DNA of 64,000 bases from Ruminococcus sp. (GCA_015066665.1 SVNX01000011.1:1-64000); one strand, 5' to 3'; shown: positions 17,365-25,938, counted from the stretch's first letter. Made by a program: numbers and translations. The notes: generated by a model not told the origin, from the sequence alone.

Positions 17365-19017
17365 ATGAAAAAGAAGGCGAAGTATTTGATCATCAAGGAT
17401 TATTGCAAATCCCTCGGAAAAGAATTCAAAGGCTACACCGCCGGTAAATTTGCTAAGGATCTCCTCGCAGGTATTACCGTTGCAGCCGTTGCACTCCCCC
17501 TTGCACTCGCATTCGGCGTCAGCTCCGGTGCGACTGCTTCTGCCGGTCTCGTGACCGCCATCCTCGCAGGTCTCCTCATCGGTGGCCTCTCCGGTGCGTC
17601 CTATCAGATCAGCGGCCCCACCGGTGCCATGACAGCCATCCTCGTCTCCCTCGTTGCGCAGTATGGTATGCAGGGTATGCTCATGGCCAGCTTCCTTGCC
17701 GGTGTACTCCTTCTCATCTGCGGTATCTTTAAGCTCGGCGGGCTCGTGTCCTATCTCCCCATGCCCGTTATTACCGGATTTACAAGCGGTATCGCCATCA
17801 TCATTGCCTTCGGACAGATCGGCAACCTCACAGGCCTGACCTGCGAGGGCCTCACTACCATCGAAAAGGTGAAGAGCTATTTTGTCCTCGAACAGCATTT
17901 TGATCTGACGGCATTCCTGATTGGTGCTGCGGTTATTGTCTTCATGGCAATCTATCCCAAGAAGCTCAACCAGTATTGCCCCGGTTCCCTCATCGCCATC
18001 ATTCTGGCAACCGCTGCCACTGCCATCTTCAAGTTCGATGTACCGCAGGTCGGTGCCATCCCGAAGAGCCTCTTCCTTGAGGACAGACTGACCTTCTCCG
18101 GCATCTCTATGAACCAGATGACAGGACTCATCACCCCCGCTATTTCGATCGCAGCACTCGGCCTCATCGAATCCCTCCTCTGCGGTGCTTCCGCAGGACG
18201 CATGAAGAATGAAAAGCTCAATGCCGATGTGGAGCTGGTCGCACAGGGTATCGGTAATATGATCATCCCGCTGTTCGGTGGCGTACCGGCTACCGCAGCC
18301 ATTGCAAGAACCAGCGTGGCCATCAAATCCGGCGGCCAGACCCGTCTTGTTTCCGTCATTCATGCAGTCGTGCTGCTGCTCTCCATGTTCGTGCTGGGCG
18401 GCGTGATGTCCATGATTCCGCTGTCTGCACTGGCAGGCGTGCTGATTGTTACGGCATGGCGTATGAACGAATGGCATGCCATCAAGAATATTTTCCATAT
18501 GAAGATTAAAACTGCCATTCTGCAGTTCCTGATCACAATGGCAGCGACTGTTATTTTTGATCTGACGATTGCCATTCTGATCGGCGTCATCTTCTCAATC
18601 CTGATGTTTGTCATTAAGGTGTCCGATATGCAGGTGACAGTTGCACCGGTGGATCCCGAGAAGCTCGATGAGAACCATGCGGATCCCAAGAAGCTCGACC
18701 ATACCTGTGTTGTGTATATTTCCGGCCCGCTGTATTTCGGTACATGCTCAAAGCTTGAGGAAAAAATCACGGCACTGGGTGAGAACTACAACATCATCTT
18801 CTCCATGCGCGGCGTGACGATTGCCGATATTTCGGGCATTGAGGCTCTGCGTGATTACTGCGAGGGCATTGTGAAGGAAGGCAGAATGGTGTACTTCTCC
18901 TGCGTGCAGGATCCGGTTATGCAGATGATGGAACGCTGCGGCTTCAAGGAGCGTTTCAAGTATGATATGTACTTCTGGAGCACGGATAAGGTGTTCGAGC
19001 ATATTACCAGCTTGTAA
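17365..19017 (+). CDS. SulP-family anion transporter with STAS domain
   Basis: A 550-residue protein with 10-12 membrane segments, the SulP signatures AAVALPLALAFGVSSG and ISGPTGAMTAILVSLV, and a cytoplasmic C-terminal STAS domain (about residues 440-540) containing RGVTIADISGIEAL. SulP proteins carry sulfate, bicarbonate or other anions; the substrate is not predictable here. The start at 17365 (MKKKAKYL) is chosen from homologous N-termini. A GTG at 17245 is in frame but lies upstream of the promoter. Confidence 0.92.
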   Translation: MKKKAKYLIIKDYCKSLGKEFKGYTAGKFAKDLLAGITVAAVALPLALAFGVSSGATASAGLVTAILAGLLIGGLSGASYQISGPTGAMTAILVSLVAQYGMQGMLMASFLAGVLLLICGIFKLGGLVSYLPMPVITGFTSGIAIIIAFGQIGNLTGLTCEGLTTIEKVKSYFVLEQHFDLTAFLIGAAVIVFMAIYPKKLNQYCPGSLIAIILATAATAIFKFDVPQVGAIPKSLFLEDRLTFSGISMNQMTGLITPAISIAALGLIESLLCGASAGRMKNEKLNADVELVAQGIGNMIIPLFGGVPATAAIARTSVAIKSGGQTRLVSVIHAVVLLLSMFVLGGVMSMIPLSALAGVLIVTAWRMNEWHAIKNIFHMKIKTAILQFLITMAATVIFDLTIAILIGVIFSILMFVIKVSDMQVTVAPVDPEKLDENHADPKKLDHTCVVYISGPLYFGTCSKLEEKITALGENYNIIFSMRGVTIADISGIEALRDYCEGIVKEGRMVYFSCVQDPVMQMMERCGFKERFKYDMYFWSTDKVFEHITSL

Positions 19018-19018
19018 T

Positions 19019-19049
19019 AAAAAGGACGGCGTTATGCCGTCCTTTTTTT
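19019..19049 (+). terminator. Terminator after SulP (bidirectional)
   Basis: AAAGGACGGC-GTTAT-GCCGTCCTTT with a T-run on the plus strand and an A-run on the other side, also serving the lipoprotein gene on the minus strand. The same hairpin recurs at 20249-20279. Confidence 0.9.
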
Positions 19050-19050
19050 G

Positions 19051-19617
19051 CTACTGCACCGCAACATCGAGTAATTTTGCGTTGATTCTCGCCATTACTT
19101 CAGTATAATGGGCAGTTTCTGCTTCATTCATTTCCTGATTTTTAAGGTCTTCAAGCTCTTCCATTGCTTTGGCATATTCGGCCATAAATGCAGTGTAATC
19201 AGCAAGCATGCCAAAAACATTGTCTGATTCAGAATATTTCTTCATGAATTCACAGTATTCATCAAAGAATTCTTCATAGCTGTCCATCGCTTCCTTGAAT
19301 TCAGGGCGCATGCCATCAATCAGATTATTTTCTGTTGTCGGAGCATCCGCTTCAGGGATATCAGTGGTTGGTGCTTCTGTAGCGGGCGCTTCTGTTTCAG
19401 GTGTTTCAGGAATTGTTGTAGTCACCGCCTCGGTAGCAGGTGCCTCAGTTACAGCTTTCTCTGTGGTTGGCACATCTGTAGCAGGTACTTCAATGATAAT
19501 CGGCTTTGTCTCCACTTCTCCCGTCTCCGAATCATTTCCACATCCATACATAGACAGAGTATATGAAGCAATCAGAATACAGGATACAACAATGCGCAGT
19601 TTTTTATTCATTTTCAT
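19051..19617 (-). CDS. Putative lipoprotein with Thr/Glu/Pro-rich linker
   Basis: The 188-residue protein has a lipoprotein signal (about residues 1-27) ending in SMYGCGND, where the Cys would be lipidated. A low-complexity segment of PATEAPTTE-type repeats (about 40-100) acts as a stalk. The acidic, helical C-terminal domain (about 100-188) has no recognised family. GAGGTGAT precedes the start at 19617. It is transcribed from a perfect consensus promoter bracketed by repeated palindromes and diverges from an XRE regulator gene, so it is probably repressed by that regulator (inference). Confidence 0.75.
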   Translation of the reverse strand: MKMNKKLRIVVSCILIASYTLSMYGCGNDSETGEVETKPIIIEVPATDVPTTEKAVTEAPATEAVTTTIPETPETEAPATEAPTTDIPEADAPTTENNLIDGMRPEFKEAMDSYEEFFDEYCEFMKKYSESDNVFGMLADYTAFMAEYAKAMEELEDLKNQEMNEAETAHYTEVMARINAKLLDVAVQ

Positions 19618-19633
19618 TACAATCACCTCTAAG

Positions 19634-19732
19634 ACACAAAACTGTGTTATTTTACAGTTATTATAACACATAATATCGAATTTGTCAACACAGAATTGTG
19701 TTATATGATAGAATAAAAATAACACAATTCTG
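19634..19732. promoter_or_regulatory. Divergent promoter region with repeated ACACA-N4-TGTGT operators
   Basis: Minus-strand promoter: TTGACA (19688-19683), 17 bases, TATAAT (19665-19660). Plus-strand promoter: TTGTCA (19682-19687), 16 bases, TATGAT (19704-19709). Operator-like sites are ACACAAAACTGTGT (19634-19647, just past the minus -10), AACACAGAATTGTGTT (19687-19702, over the -35 of one promoter and the spacer of the other) and a half-conserved AACACAATTCTG (19721-19732, before the regulator's start). A single half-site AACACA lies at 19665-19670. Confidence 0.75.
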
Positions 19733-19744
19733 GGAGATGATTAT

Positions 19745-20086
19745 TTGCACAATTATCAGCGCATTCGTGATCTGCGGGAAGATGCCGATCTGACGCAGAA
19801 ACAGGTAGCGGATCAATTGTATCTGCATCTGACCCAATACAGGCGTTATGAATGCGGAGAAAGCGAAATTCCGCTGAATATTGCGATTAACATTGCCAAA
19901 TTATACCGCGTTTCTTTGGATTATATTGCGGGGCTCTCTGATGAGAAAAGCGGACTGACGAAATCTTCGTTGAATGAGTATGAAACAATATTGATTCATA
20001 ACTTCCGCAAACTGGATCCGTCTGGAAAGGGTCGTATTTTAGAACGGACCGAAATTCTGCTTCAGACACAAAAGAAGAGCGATTAG
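19745..20086 (+). CDS. XRE-family regulator, small
   Basis: The 113-residue protein has an N-terminal helix-turn-helix (LTQKQVADQLYLHLTQYRRYECGES, about residues 16-40) and a YRVSLDYIAGLSD segment typical of XRE repressors. The start is TTG at 19745, supported by GGGAG 8 bases upstream; no ATG fits. It diverges from the lipoprotein gene and shares its operator region, so it probably represses both itself and the lipoprotein. Confidence 0.85.
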   Translation: MHNYQRIRDLREDADLTQKQVADQLYLHLTQYRRYECGESEIPLNIAINIAKLYRVSLDYIAGLSDEKSGLTKSSLNEYETILIHNFRKLDPSGKGRILERTEILLQTQKKSD

Positions 20087-20089
20087 GGA

Positions 20090-20243
20090 GTGTTGACACT
20101 AAAATAATACGCAGATTTTCTAGTAGAAATTTCATGCAGACAAGGCGAAAAGGTGCAGGCAGGCTGTCGCCTGTCAAACCTTTTCAACGCAGGATGCGTG
20201 AAATTTTGCCGAAAAGATGCGTTGTTAGGCTTAGTGTCAACAC
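20090..20243. mobile_element. 154-bp palindromic MITE-like element
   Basis: The ends are perfect 13-base inverted repeats, GTGTTGACACTAA and TTAGTGTCAACAC. The interior halves are also largely complementary (ACGCA..ATTTTC, AAATTTCA, GAAAAGGT, GCAGGC with their complements), so the whole element can fold into one long imperfect hairpin. It encodes nothing. It begins 4 bases after the XRE stop codon. A non-autonomous transposable element is the best guess; a structured RNA is the alternative. Confidence 0.6.
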
Positions 20244-20248
20244 GACCT

Positions 20249-20279
20249 AAAAAAGGACGGCGTTATGCCGTCCTTTTTG
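20249..20279 (+). terminator. Terminator identical to that at 19021
   Basis: AAGGACGGC-GTTAT-GCCGTCCTT followed by TTT; stem and loop are identical to the terminator after SulP. Confidence 0.85.
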
Positions 20280-20830
20280 GCTTCCCTGCGGCACGATGCA
20301 CTCACCCAGGGCGATGCCCTGGGATCCCGCATCGTGTTGACCCCCACCCCACCCCCTCCCCCAAAGGGGGAGGGGCTTTTTGTGCCGGGGCATTGCCCCG
20401 GCACCCCATCGGGGGGCGAGCTGCCGCCGCCCCCCGAACCCCTTGGGGATGCGGGAATGCATGGTTTCCGGCGAGCTGATGCCCCCCGAACCCCTTGTGG
20501 ATGCGGGAATGCATAGTTTCCGGCGAGCTGCCGCCTCCCGCCCGAACCCCTTGTGGATGCGGGAATGCATGGTTTCCGACGAGCCGCCGCCCCCCGAACC
20601 CCTTGTGGATGCGGGAATGCATGGTTTCCGGCGAGCTGCCGCTCCCCGAACCCCTTGTGGATGCGGGAATGCATAGTTTCCGGCAAGCTGCCGCCCCCCG
20701 AACCCCTTGTGGATGCGGGAATGCATGGTTTCCGGCGAGCTGCCGCCGCTGTTTGTGGTCATACACCGGACAGAAACGATCGTCAGTCCCACAGCGGTCA
20801 GGGATCTGGGTATGGGGTTACCTCCCTTTC
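20280..20830. repeat. GC-rich repeat locus B: core plus 52-bp array
   Basis: No gene. A C-rich run and hairpin (CCCCTCCCCC with GGGGGAGGGG) followed by CTTTTT lies at 20340-20381, then GCCGGGGCATTGCCCCGGC, then a 52-bp array. Bases 20756-20830 show no motif. The core resembles loci A and C. Confidence 0.75.
20405..20755. repeat. 52-bp tandem repeat, 6 copies
   Basis: The marker GATGCGGGAATGCAT starts at 20448, 20500, 20556, 20608, 20660 and 20712, giving periods of 52, 56, 52, 52 and 52. Each unit also has TTTCCGGCGAGCTG and CCGAACCCCTTG. The period is not a multiple of three, so frames rotate and the array is non-coding. Confidence 0.9.
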
Positions 20831-21145
20831 TCAATCATCGGGACACATCCGAAAACAGAGAAAACGTTCCAGTTCTTTCAGAAGTCCCCATACCACGGGA
20901 TCCTGTTCGCCGTCAAAGCTTGTCACGATGGAAACATAGTTGGTTTCCTGCGGGTCATAGTCCCTGCTGCTCCAGCTGTTCAGGTTTTTCACTTTCATCA
21001 GGGAAATATCCAGATAGGGATTCTGCCGCACAAAGATGCCGCTCCCTCGATCCTCCATTCCGTGGGAAAGCAGAAATTCCCGAATCTCCGGCGTATCCCA
21101 GCAATTGGAACGGCAGTCGGTTTTGATGTAGTAGTAGTTGTACAT
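20831..21145 (-). CDS. Hypothetical protein, 104 residues
   Basis: Not recognised. The protein is Tyr-rich at its start (MYNYYYIKTD) with no signal peptide or membrane segment and a Cys/Asp-rich end. The start at 21145 is supported by GGAGG 9 bases upstream. It lies just past the upp terminator and has no obvious partner. Confidence 0.55.
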   Translation of the reverse strand: MYNYYYIKTDCRSNCWDTPEIREFLLSHGMEDRGSGIFVRQNPYLDISLMKVKNLNSWSSRDYDPQETNYVSIVTSFDGEQDPVVWGLLKELERFLCFRMCPDD

Positions 21146-21172
21146 ATCGATTACCTCCGATATTGTCATCTG

Positions 21173-21196
21173 AAAAGCCTCCCCATCCGGGGAGGC
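21173..21196 (-). terminator. Terminator after upp
   Basis: On the minus strand GCCTCCCC pairs with GGGGAGGC around a 3-base loop, followed by TTTT. Confidence 0.8.
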
Positions 21197-21201
21197 CTTT
21201 C

Positions 21202-21828
21202 TTATTTCGTACCAAAGATTCTGTCGCCGGCATCGCCGAGGCCGGGTACGATGTATTTGTCATCGTTCAGGCCTTCGTCCATAACGCCGCAGTAGATCTC
21301 CACATCCGGATGGGCATTCAGCACAGCATCCACACCCTGCGGAGAGCTGATGATGCACATGAACTTCACGTTCTTTACGCCCAGCTTCTTCACTTCGGTG
21401 ATGGCTGCGACAGCACTGTTGCCGGTGGCGAGCATGGGATCCACGATGATGACATCACGCTCGGAAATATCCTCGGGCATCTTGGCATAGTACTTCACAG
21501 GCTGGTGGCTGTCCGGATCACGGAACAGGCCGATGTGTCCGATCTTTGCAGCCGGCACCAGTGTGGTCACACCGTCGATCATGCCGAGGCCTGCACGGAG
21601 AATCGGCACAAATGCGAGCTTTCTGCCGGATACGATCTTTGTTCTTGCCATGCCAAGAGGTGTGGCAAGCTCGATTTCCTTCAGCGGCAGATCGCGTGTG
21701 GCTTCATAACAAATGAGAGTTGCGGTCTCGGAAACCAGCTCACGGAATTCCTTTGTGCCCGTATTCTTATCGCGCATCAGAGAAATTTTATGCTGGATCA
21801 GCGGATGGTCAATGATGTGTAATGCCAT
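21202..21828 (-). CDS. upp: Uracil phosphoribosyltransferase
   Basis: Upp (208 residues, the usual family length) makes UMP from uracil and PRPP. The PRPP-binding loop [15 protein letters not shown] (about residues 129-143) and the uracil-binding end [17 protein letters not shown] are intact. It follows rpiB by 27 bases and is likely co-transcribed with it. Confidence 0.97.
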   Translation of the reverse strand: MALHIIDHPLIQHKISLMRDKNTGTKEFRELVSETATLICYEATRDLPLKEIELATPLGMARTKIVSGRKLAFVPILRAGLGMIDGVTTLVPAAKIGHIGLFRDPDSHQPVKYYAKMPEDISERDVIIVDPMLATGNSAVAAITEVKKLGVKNVKFMCIISSPQGVDAVLNAHPDVEIYCGVMDEGLNDDKYIVPGLGDAGDRIFGTK

Positions 21829-21855
21829 GGTGATACCTCCATTTCGTGTGTATAC

Positions 21856-22293
21856 TTATTTCGATTCGAGTGCGGTGATCAGATCGACTCTGCGCTGATG
21901 ACGGCCGCCCTCAAATTCTGTATTGAGGAACAGTTCAACAAGCTCAAGTGCGAGACCGTGACCGACCACACGCTCGCCCATGCACAGGACATTGGCATCA
22001 TTGTGCAGGCGGGTGTACTTCACGGAGAAGCAGTCGCTGGCGCAGGCTGCACGGATGCCTTTGATTTTATTGGCAGCCATGCTCATACCAATGCCCGTGC
22101 CGCAGAGCAGAATGCCCTTTTCGGCTTCACCGTTTGTGATTTTGCCGCAGACCGTTTCGGCCATATTCGGGTAGTCGCAGGGGACACCCTCGTCTGTTCC
22201 GCAGTCGATGAACGGGATTTCTTTTTCTTCCAGATAGGATTTAATGGTTTCCTTCAGCTTGCATGCTGCGTGGTCACATCCGATTACGATCAT
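21856..22293 (-). CDS. rpiB: Ribose-5-phosphate isomerase B
   Basis: RpiB (145 residues) interconverts ribose-5-phosphate and ribulose-5-phosphate. The motifs GCDHAACKLK (phosphate/ring opening), the active-site Cys in ILLCGTGIGMSMAANK and RLHNDANVLCMGERVVG are all present. It pairs with upp in a likely nucleotide-salvage operon supplying PRPP precursors. Confidence 0.95.
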   Translation of the reverse strand: MIVIGCDHAACKLKETIKSYLEEKEIPFIDCGTDEGVPCDYPNMAETVCGKITNGEAEKGILLCGTGIGMSMAANKIKGIRAACASDCFSVKYTRLHNDANVLCMGERVVGHGLALELVELFLNTEFEGGRHQRRVDLITALESK

Positions 22294-22978
22294 AGTGTTT
22301 CACCTTTCTTATGGGCTGAGAGCCCGTTTCATTTTGTGGGTTCTGCGTGGTGCTCTGCTTTCAACCGGGGCTCTGCCCCGGCATCAAGCAGAGCCTGGCC
22401 CCACCCCCAACCCCCTCCCCACAGGGGAGGGGGCTTCAGGGCGGGTGCTGCGCACCCGCCGCCCGCGCAGGGGGCAACGCTTCGCTCGCCCCCTGTACCC
22501 AAGGAATGCGCAACACCGTATGCGGCTCAGGGCAAAGCTTCGCAAGGGGATGAGCAATACCGCATACGGCTCAGGGCAACGCTTCGCTCGCCCCCTGTAC
22601 CCAAGGGATGAGCAACACTGTATACGGTTCAGGGCAAAGCTTCGCAAGGGATGCGCAACCACAGTATGCGGCTCAGGGCAACGCTTCGCAAGGGATGCGC
22701 AACACCGTATGCGGCTCAGGGCAAAGCTTCACAAGGGATGAGCAACACCGTATGCGGCTCAGGGCAAAGCTTCGCAAGGGGATGAGCAACACCGTATACG
22801 GCTCAGGGCAAAGCTTCGCAAGGGATGCGCAACACCGTATGCGGCTCAGGGCAAAGCTTCGCAAGGGATGAGCAACACCGTATGCGGCCCCCATAGGGTA
22901 TATTCCTTTCAGCAGCTATGCTTCCGTTTGCGAAGCATACGGAGCCTTCATCATCAGCAGTCTGCCATAACGCATCTG
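22294..22978. repeat. GC-rich repeat locus C: core plus ~43-bp array
   Basis: No gene. A core similar to loci A and B occupies about 22370-22500 (CCCCACCCCCAACCCCC hairpin and GGGGGCAACGCTTCGCTCGCCCCC), then a 43-bp array to about 22890. A further inverted repeat TATGCTTC/GAAGCATA lies at 22917-22939 without a T-run. Here no gene reads into the core on the plus strand, so it cannot be only a terminator. Confidence 0.75.
22505..22890. repeat. 43-44-bp tandem repeat, about 9 copies
   Basis: The consensus contains GATGAGCAACACCGTATGCGG and CTCAGGGCAAAGCTTCGCAAG; copies start near 22505, 22549, 22607, 22649, 22693, 22737, 22782, 22823 and 22866. An extra 14-base insertion (CTCGCCCCCTGTACC) breaks the period in one early copy. 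Copies alternate GATGAG/GATGCG and TATGCGG/TATACGG. Non-coding: the period is not a multiple of three. Confidence 0.88.
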
Positions 22979-23701
22979 TCAGTGAGCCTGCTTTGCTTTC
23001 TGCACCTGCACCGCCTGTAAATACGATGCCGTCAGATCCTGTGCTGTGCCCGGCGTTTTCCATGCAGCAGCCGTGCAGACCCCCGCTGCCGACTGCAAAC
23101 GCAGCATCGCAGGGGCAATGTGCAGTTTGTCCGTCGGATGATTCGTGATGTCCGTGTACTGCTTCATGAATTCTTCCGCACCGTCACCGACCAGAATGAC
23201 CGGCTCCTCCATGCGGTTGATGACTTCCATGATTTCCGGAACTGTCTGCAATTCGTCCGGTATCATACGTTCCACACCATGCGGTGCATCGCTCATCGAA
23301 TAGCGGTAGGAGAACCATCCGCAATAGAACAGATCCGCCCTTGCGTGCATCAGTGCCAGAATCTGCGGCGCACCGTAGATCCGGCTTGCCATCGCTTCCA
23401 GCGTCGAAACGCCGATGCACGGCGTGTTTTTTACCATCGCCATCCCCTGTACCGCCGCAATGCCAATGCGCAGTCCCGTGTAGGAACCCGGCCCCACGGC
23501 TACAGCATAGCAGTCTATGTCGTTGGTTGTCATGCCGCATTCTGTCAGCAGCTGCTTGCACAGCGGCAGAATCACCTGCGAATGCGTGCGGCTTGTGTAG
23601 ATCGTGTGCTCGCCGAGCAGAATCCCCGCTTCTGTGTCCAGAATGGCAGCCGATGCCGTTTTTCCGGATGTGTCAAGTCCTAAGATCCGCAAAGCGTTCA
23701 T
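22979..23701 (-). CDS. tsaB: tRNA threonylcarbamoyladenosine biosynthesis protein TsaB
   Basis: TsaB (240 residues) is an ASKHA-fold partner of TsaD in making the t6A modification of tRNA. The typical N-terminus (ILGLDTSGKTASAAIL) and the AVAVGPGSYTGLRIGIA signature are present. It overlaps tsaE by 29 bases, indicating translational coupling in the fhs-tsaE-tsaB operon. Confidence 0.93.
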   Translation of the reverse strand: MNALRILGLDTSGKTASAAILDTEAGILLGEHTIYTSRTHSQVILPLCKQLLTECGMTTNDIDCYAVAVGPGSYTGLRIGIAAVQGMAMVKNTPCIGVSTLEAMASRIYGAPQILALMHARADLFYCGWFSYRYSMSDAPHGVERMIPDELQTVPEIMEVINRMEEPVILVGDGAEEFMKQYTDITNHPTDKLHIAPAMLRLQSAAGVCTAAAWKTPGTAQDLTASYLQAVQVQKAKQAH

Positions 23702-24125
23702 CTCCCTCTATGGTAATTCTTCGTTCCGCATCGCCCAGTCTTTCCAGTGTGATGCGGATGGTGTTCCGGGGCAGTGCACCCGCAATGTTCTCCGACCATT
23801 CAATGGCAAAGACGCATTCCTCAGGCGGATAATCGTAAAAGCCCGTGGTCTCCAGCTCGTCTTCACTCTCAATCCGGTACATGTCAAAATGACAGAGCAT
23901 CAGCGGCGGCTCGCCATAGGCATGCACCAGCGCAAAGGTCGGGGAGGTGACAAGATCATCCAGCCCCATGCCGGCCGCAAGACCCCGTGTGAACGTGGTC
24001 TTGCCCGCACCCAGATCACCAAGATAGGCGATCACATCGCCGGCTCTGAGCTTTGCACCGATCTTCTCGCCGAGGGCAATGCTCTCCTCGGGAGAACGGG
24101 TGATGAATTCGTACTGCATCGCCAT
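23673..24125 (-). CDS. tsaE: tRNA threonylcarbamoyladenosine biosynthesis ATPase TsaE
   Basis: TsaE (150 residues) is a P-loop ATPase with Walker A GDLGAGKTTFTRGLA (about residues 41-55), LGLDDLVTSPTFALVHAY and the FDMYRI/EWSENI motifs. It forms a complex with TsaB and TsaD. Its start overlaps the fhs stop (TGATG); a second in-frame ATG two codons later is possible. Confidence 0.93.
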   Translation of the reverse strand: MAMQYEFITRSPEESIALGEKIGAKLRAGDVIAYLGDLGAGKTTFTRGLAAGMGLDDLVTSPTFALVHAYGEPPLMLCHFDMYRIESEDELETTGFYDYPPEECVFAIEWSENIAGALPRNTIRITLERLGDAERRITIEGDERFADLRT

Positions 24126-25804
24126 CAGAACAGACCGCTGATGTTGCCGTCGTTGTCGCAGTCGATCTTGAAGGCAGCAGGTGCCTTCGGCAGGCCCGGC
24201 ATGGTCATGATGTCACCGGTCAGCACAACGACAAAGCCTGCACCGGCGGACAGACGCACGTCGCGAACGGTGATGACAAAGTCCTCGGGACGCCCCAGAC
24301 GCTTCGGATCATCGGAGAGGGAATACTGGGTCTTGGCAATGCATACGGGCAGATGGCTGTAGCCCATGTCCTCGATTTCCTGCAGTGCCTTGGCTGCAGC
24401 AGGCAGGAACTTCACGCCGTCAGCACGATAGATTTCCTTGGCGATGGTCTCGACCTTTCTGGAGAGGGACAGCTCATTCTTGTAGAGCACACGGAAGCCG
24501 TCCTCATTGTCCTCGGTCATGGCAATGGTCTCGCAGACCTTGGTTGCCAGATCGGTGCCGCCCTCGCCGCCCTTGGCGAAGATCTCACACATGGATGTCT
24601 CCACACCCAGCTTCTTGCAGTAATCGGCGACGAATGCCAGCTCCTCATCGCTGTCGGTATGGAAGCGGTTGATGGCAACCACAACCGGTACATGGTACTT
24701 GAACATGTTCTCAATGTGTGTGCGCAGGTTGATGATGCCGCGCTTGAGGGCATCCACATCGGGTGTGGTGAGGTCAGCTCTGTCCACGCCGCCGTTGTAC
24801 TTGAGGGCGCGGATGGTGGCTACCATAACTACGCAGGAAGGCTTCAGACCGCCGTAGCGGCACTTAATGTCAAAGAATTTCTCTGCACCGAGGTCGGAGC
24901 CGAAGCCGGCTTCGGTAATGCAGTAGTCGCCGAGCTTGAGGGCGAGCTTTGTGGCACGGATGGAGTTGCAGCCATGTGCGATATTGGCGAAGGGGCCGCC
25001 GTGAATGAGCACGGGTGTGTGCTCGAGAGTCTGTACGAGATTGGGCTTGAGCGCATCCTTGAGCAGTGCTGTCATGGCACCGTGTGCCTGGAGGTCTCTT
25101 GCATAGACGGGTTCGCCGTCGACATTGTAAGCAACGAGGATGCGGCCGAGACGCTCCTTGAGATCGGCAAGATCGGTTGCGAGGCAGAGGATCGCCATAA
25201 CTTCGGAAGCTACAGTGATCTGGAAGCCGTCCTCACGGGGTACGCCGTTCATCTTGCCGCCCATGCCGACAACGACATTGCGCAGGGCACGGTCATTCAT
25301 ATCCATGCAGCGCTTGAAGAGGATGCGGCGGGTATCGATGCGCAGGGTATTGCCCTGCTGGAGATGGTTGTCGAGGATGGCGCAGAGCAGATTGTTGGCA
25401 GCCGTCATGGCGTGGATGTCACCGGTGAAGTGAAGGTTGATGTCCTCCATGGGGACAACCTGAGAATAGCCGCCGCCGGCTGCACCGCCCTTGATGCCGA
25501 AAACAGGGCCGAGGGAGGGTTCACGCAGGGCAAGCATTGCCTTCTTGCCGATCTTGGCCATGGCCTGTGCAAGGCCGACGCTGACAGTGGTTTTGCCCTC
25601 GCCTGCGGGGGTGGGATTGATGGCTGTCACAAGGATGAGCTTGCCGTCGGGACGGCATGCGGTTTTGGCATAGAGCTTTTCTGTGACCTTGGCTTTATAG
25701 TGACCATAGGGTTCCAGATCCTCGGCATCGATGCCGAGTGTTGCAGCGATTTCTGTGATAGGCTTCATCTGCGCAGCCTGAGCGATTTCGATATCGGATA
25801 ACAT
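24125..25804 (-). CDS. fhs: Formate-tetrahydrofolate ligase
   Basis: Fhs (559 residues, full family length) makes 10-formyl-THF from formate, THF and ATP. It contains the nucleotide loop [41 protein letters not shown] and [19 protein letters not shown]. The start at 25804 follows AGGAGG. It is expressed from a promoter at 25867-25895, immediately beside the inserted IS1595-type element. Confidence 0.97.
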   Translation of the reverse strand: MLSDIEIAQAAQMKPITEIAATLGIDAEDLEPYGHYKAKVTEKLYAKTACRPDGKLILVTAINPTPAGEGKTTVSVGLAQAMAKIGKKAMLALREPSLGPVFGIKGGAAGGGYSQVVPMEDINLHFTGDIHAMTAANNLLCAILDNHLQQGNTLRIDTRRILFKRCMDMNDRALRNVVVGMGGKMNGVPREDGFQITVASEVMAILCLATDLADLKERLGRILVAYNVDGEPVYARDLQAHGAMTALLKDALKPNLVQTLEHTPVLIHGGPFANIAHGCNSIRATKLALKLGDYCITEAGFGSDLGAEKFFDIKCRYGGLKPSCVVMVATIRALKYNGGVDRADLTTPDVDALKRGIINLRTHIENMFKYHVPVVVAINRFHTDSDEELAFVADYCKKLGVETSMCEIFAKGGEGGTDLATKVCETIAMTEDNEDGFRVLYKNELSLSRKVETIAKEIYRADGVKFLPAAAKALQEIEDMGYSHLPVCIAKTQYSLSDDPKRLGRPEDFVITVRDVRLSAGAGFVVVLTGDIMTMPGLPKAPAAFKIDCDNDGNISGLF

Positions 25805-25866
25805 GTTGTATTCCTCCTGAAAAACAATTTGCTGCATTCCTGCAGCAGCCGATGATTGCTATTTTT

Positions 25867-25895
25867 AGTATAGCATATTTCCACACGGAATGCAA
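25867..25895 (-). promoter_or_regulatory. Promoter of fhs-tsaE-tsaB
   Basis: Minus strand TTGCAT (25895-25890), 17 bases, TATACT (25872-25867). The mobile element begins 16 bases upstream, so the promoter is intact but its upstream region has been replaced. Confidence 0.6.
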
Positions 25896-25910
25896 GGGGT
25901 ATCTTATTTT

Positions 25911-25938
25911 TACTCTCTGTCCGAGATAAGTATTGGTG
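25911..25938 (+). repeat. Left terminal inverted repeat of the transposon
   Basis: Begins TACTCTCTGTCCGAGATAAG; the whole 28 bases are matched by the reverse complement at 28258-28285. Confidence 0.9.

Noticed and set aside
20153-20939. Several overlapping open frames rich in Cys, Gly, Asn and Ala on both strands
   Set aside because: They arise from the 52-bp array, whose period is not a multiple of three; no start signals or protein features.
16820-22890. CRISPR array
   Set aside because: The repeats are directly contiguous without unique spacers, and no cas genes are present.
22384-23063. Open frames across the 43-bp array
   Set aside because: Repeat artefacts; all frames on both strands are similarly open.
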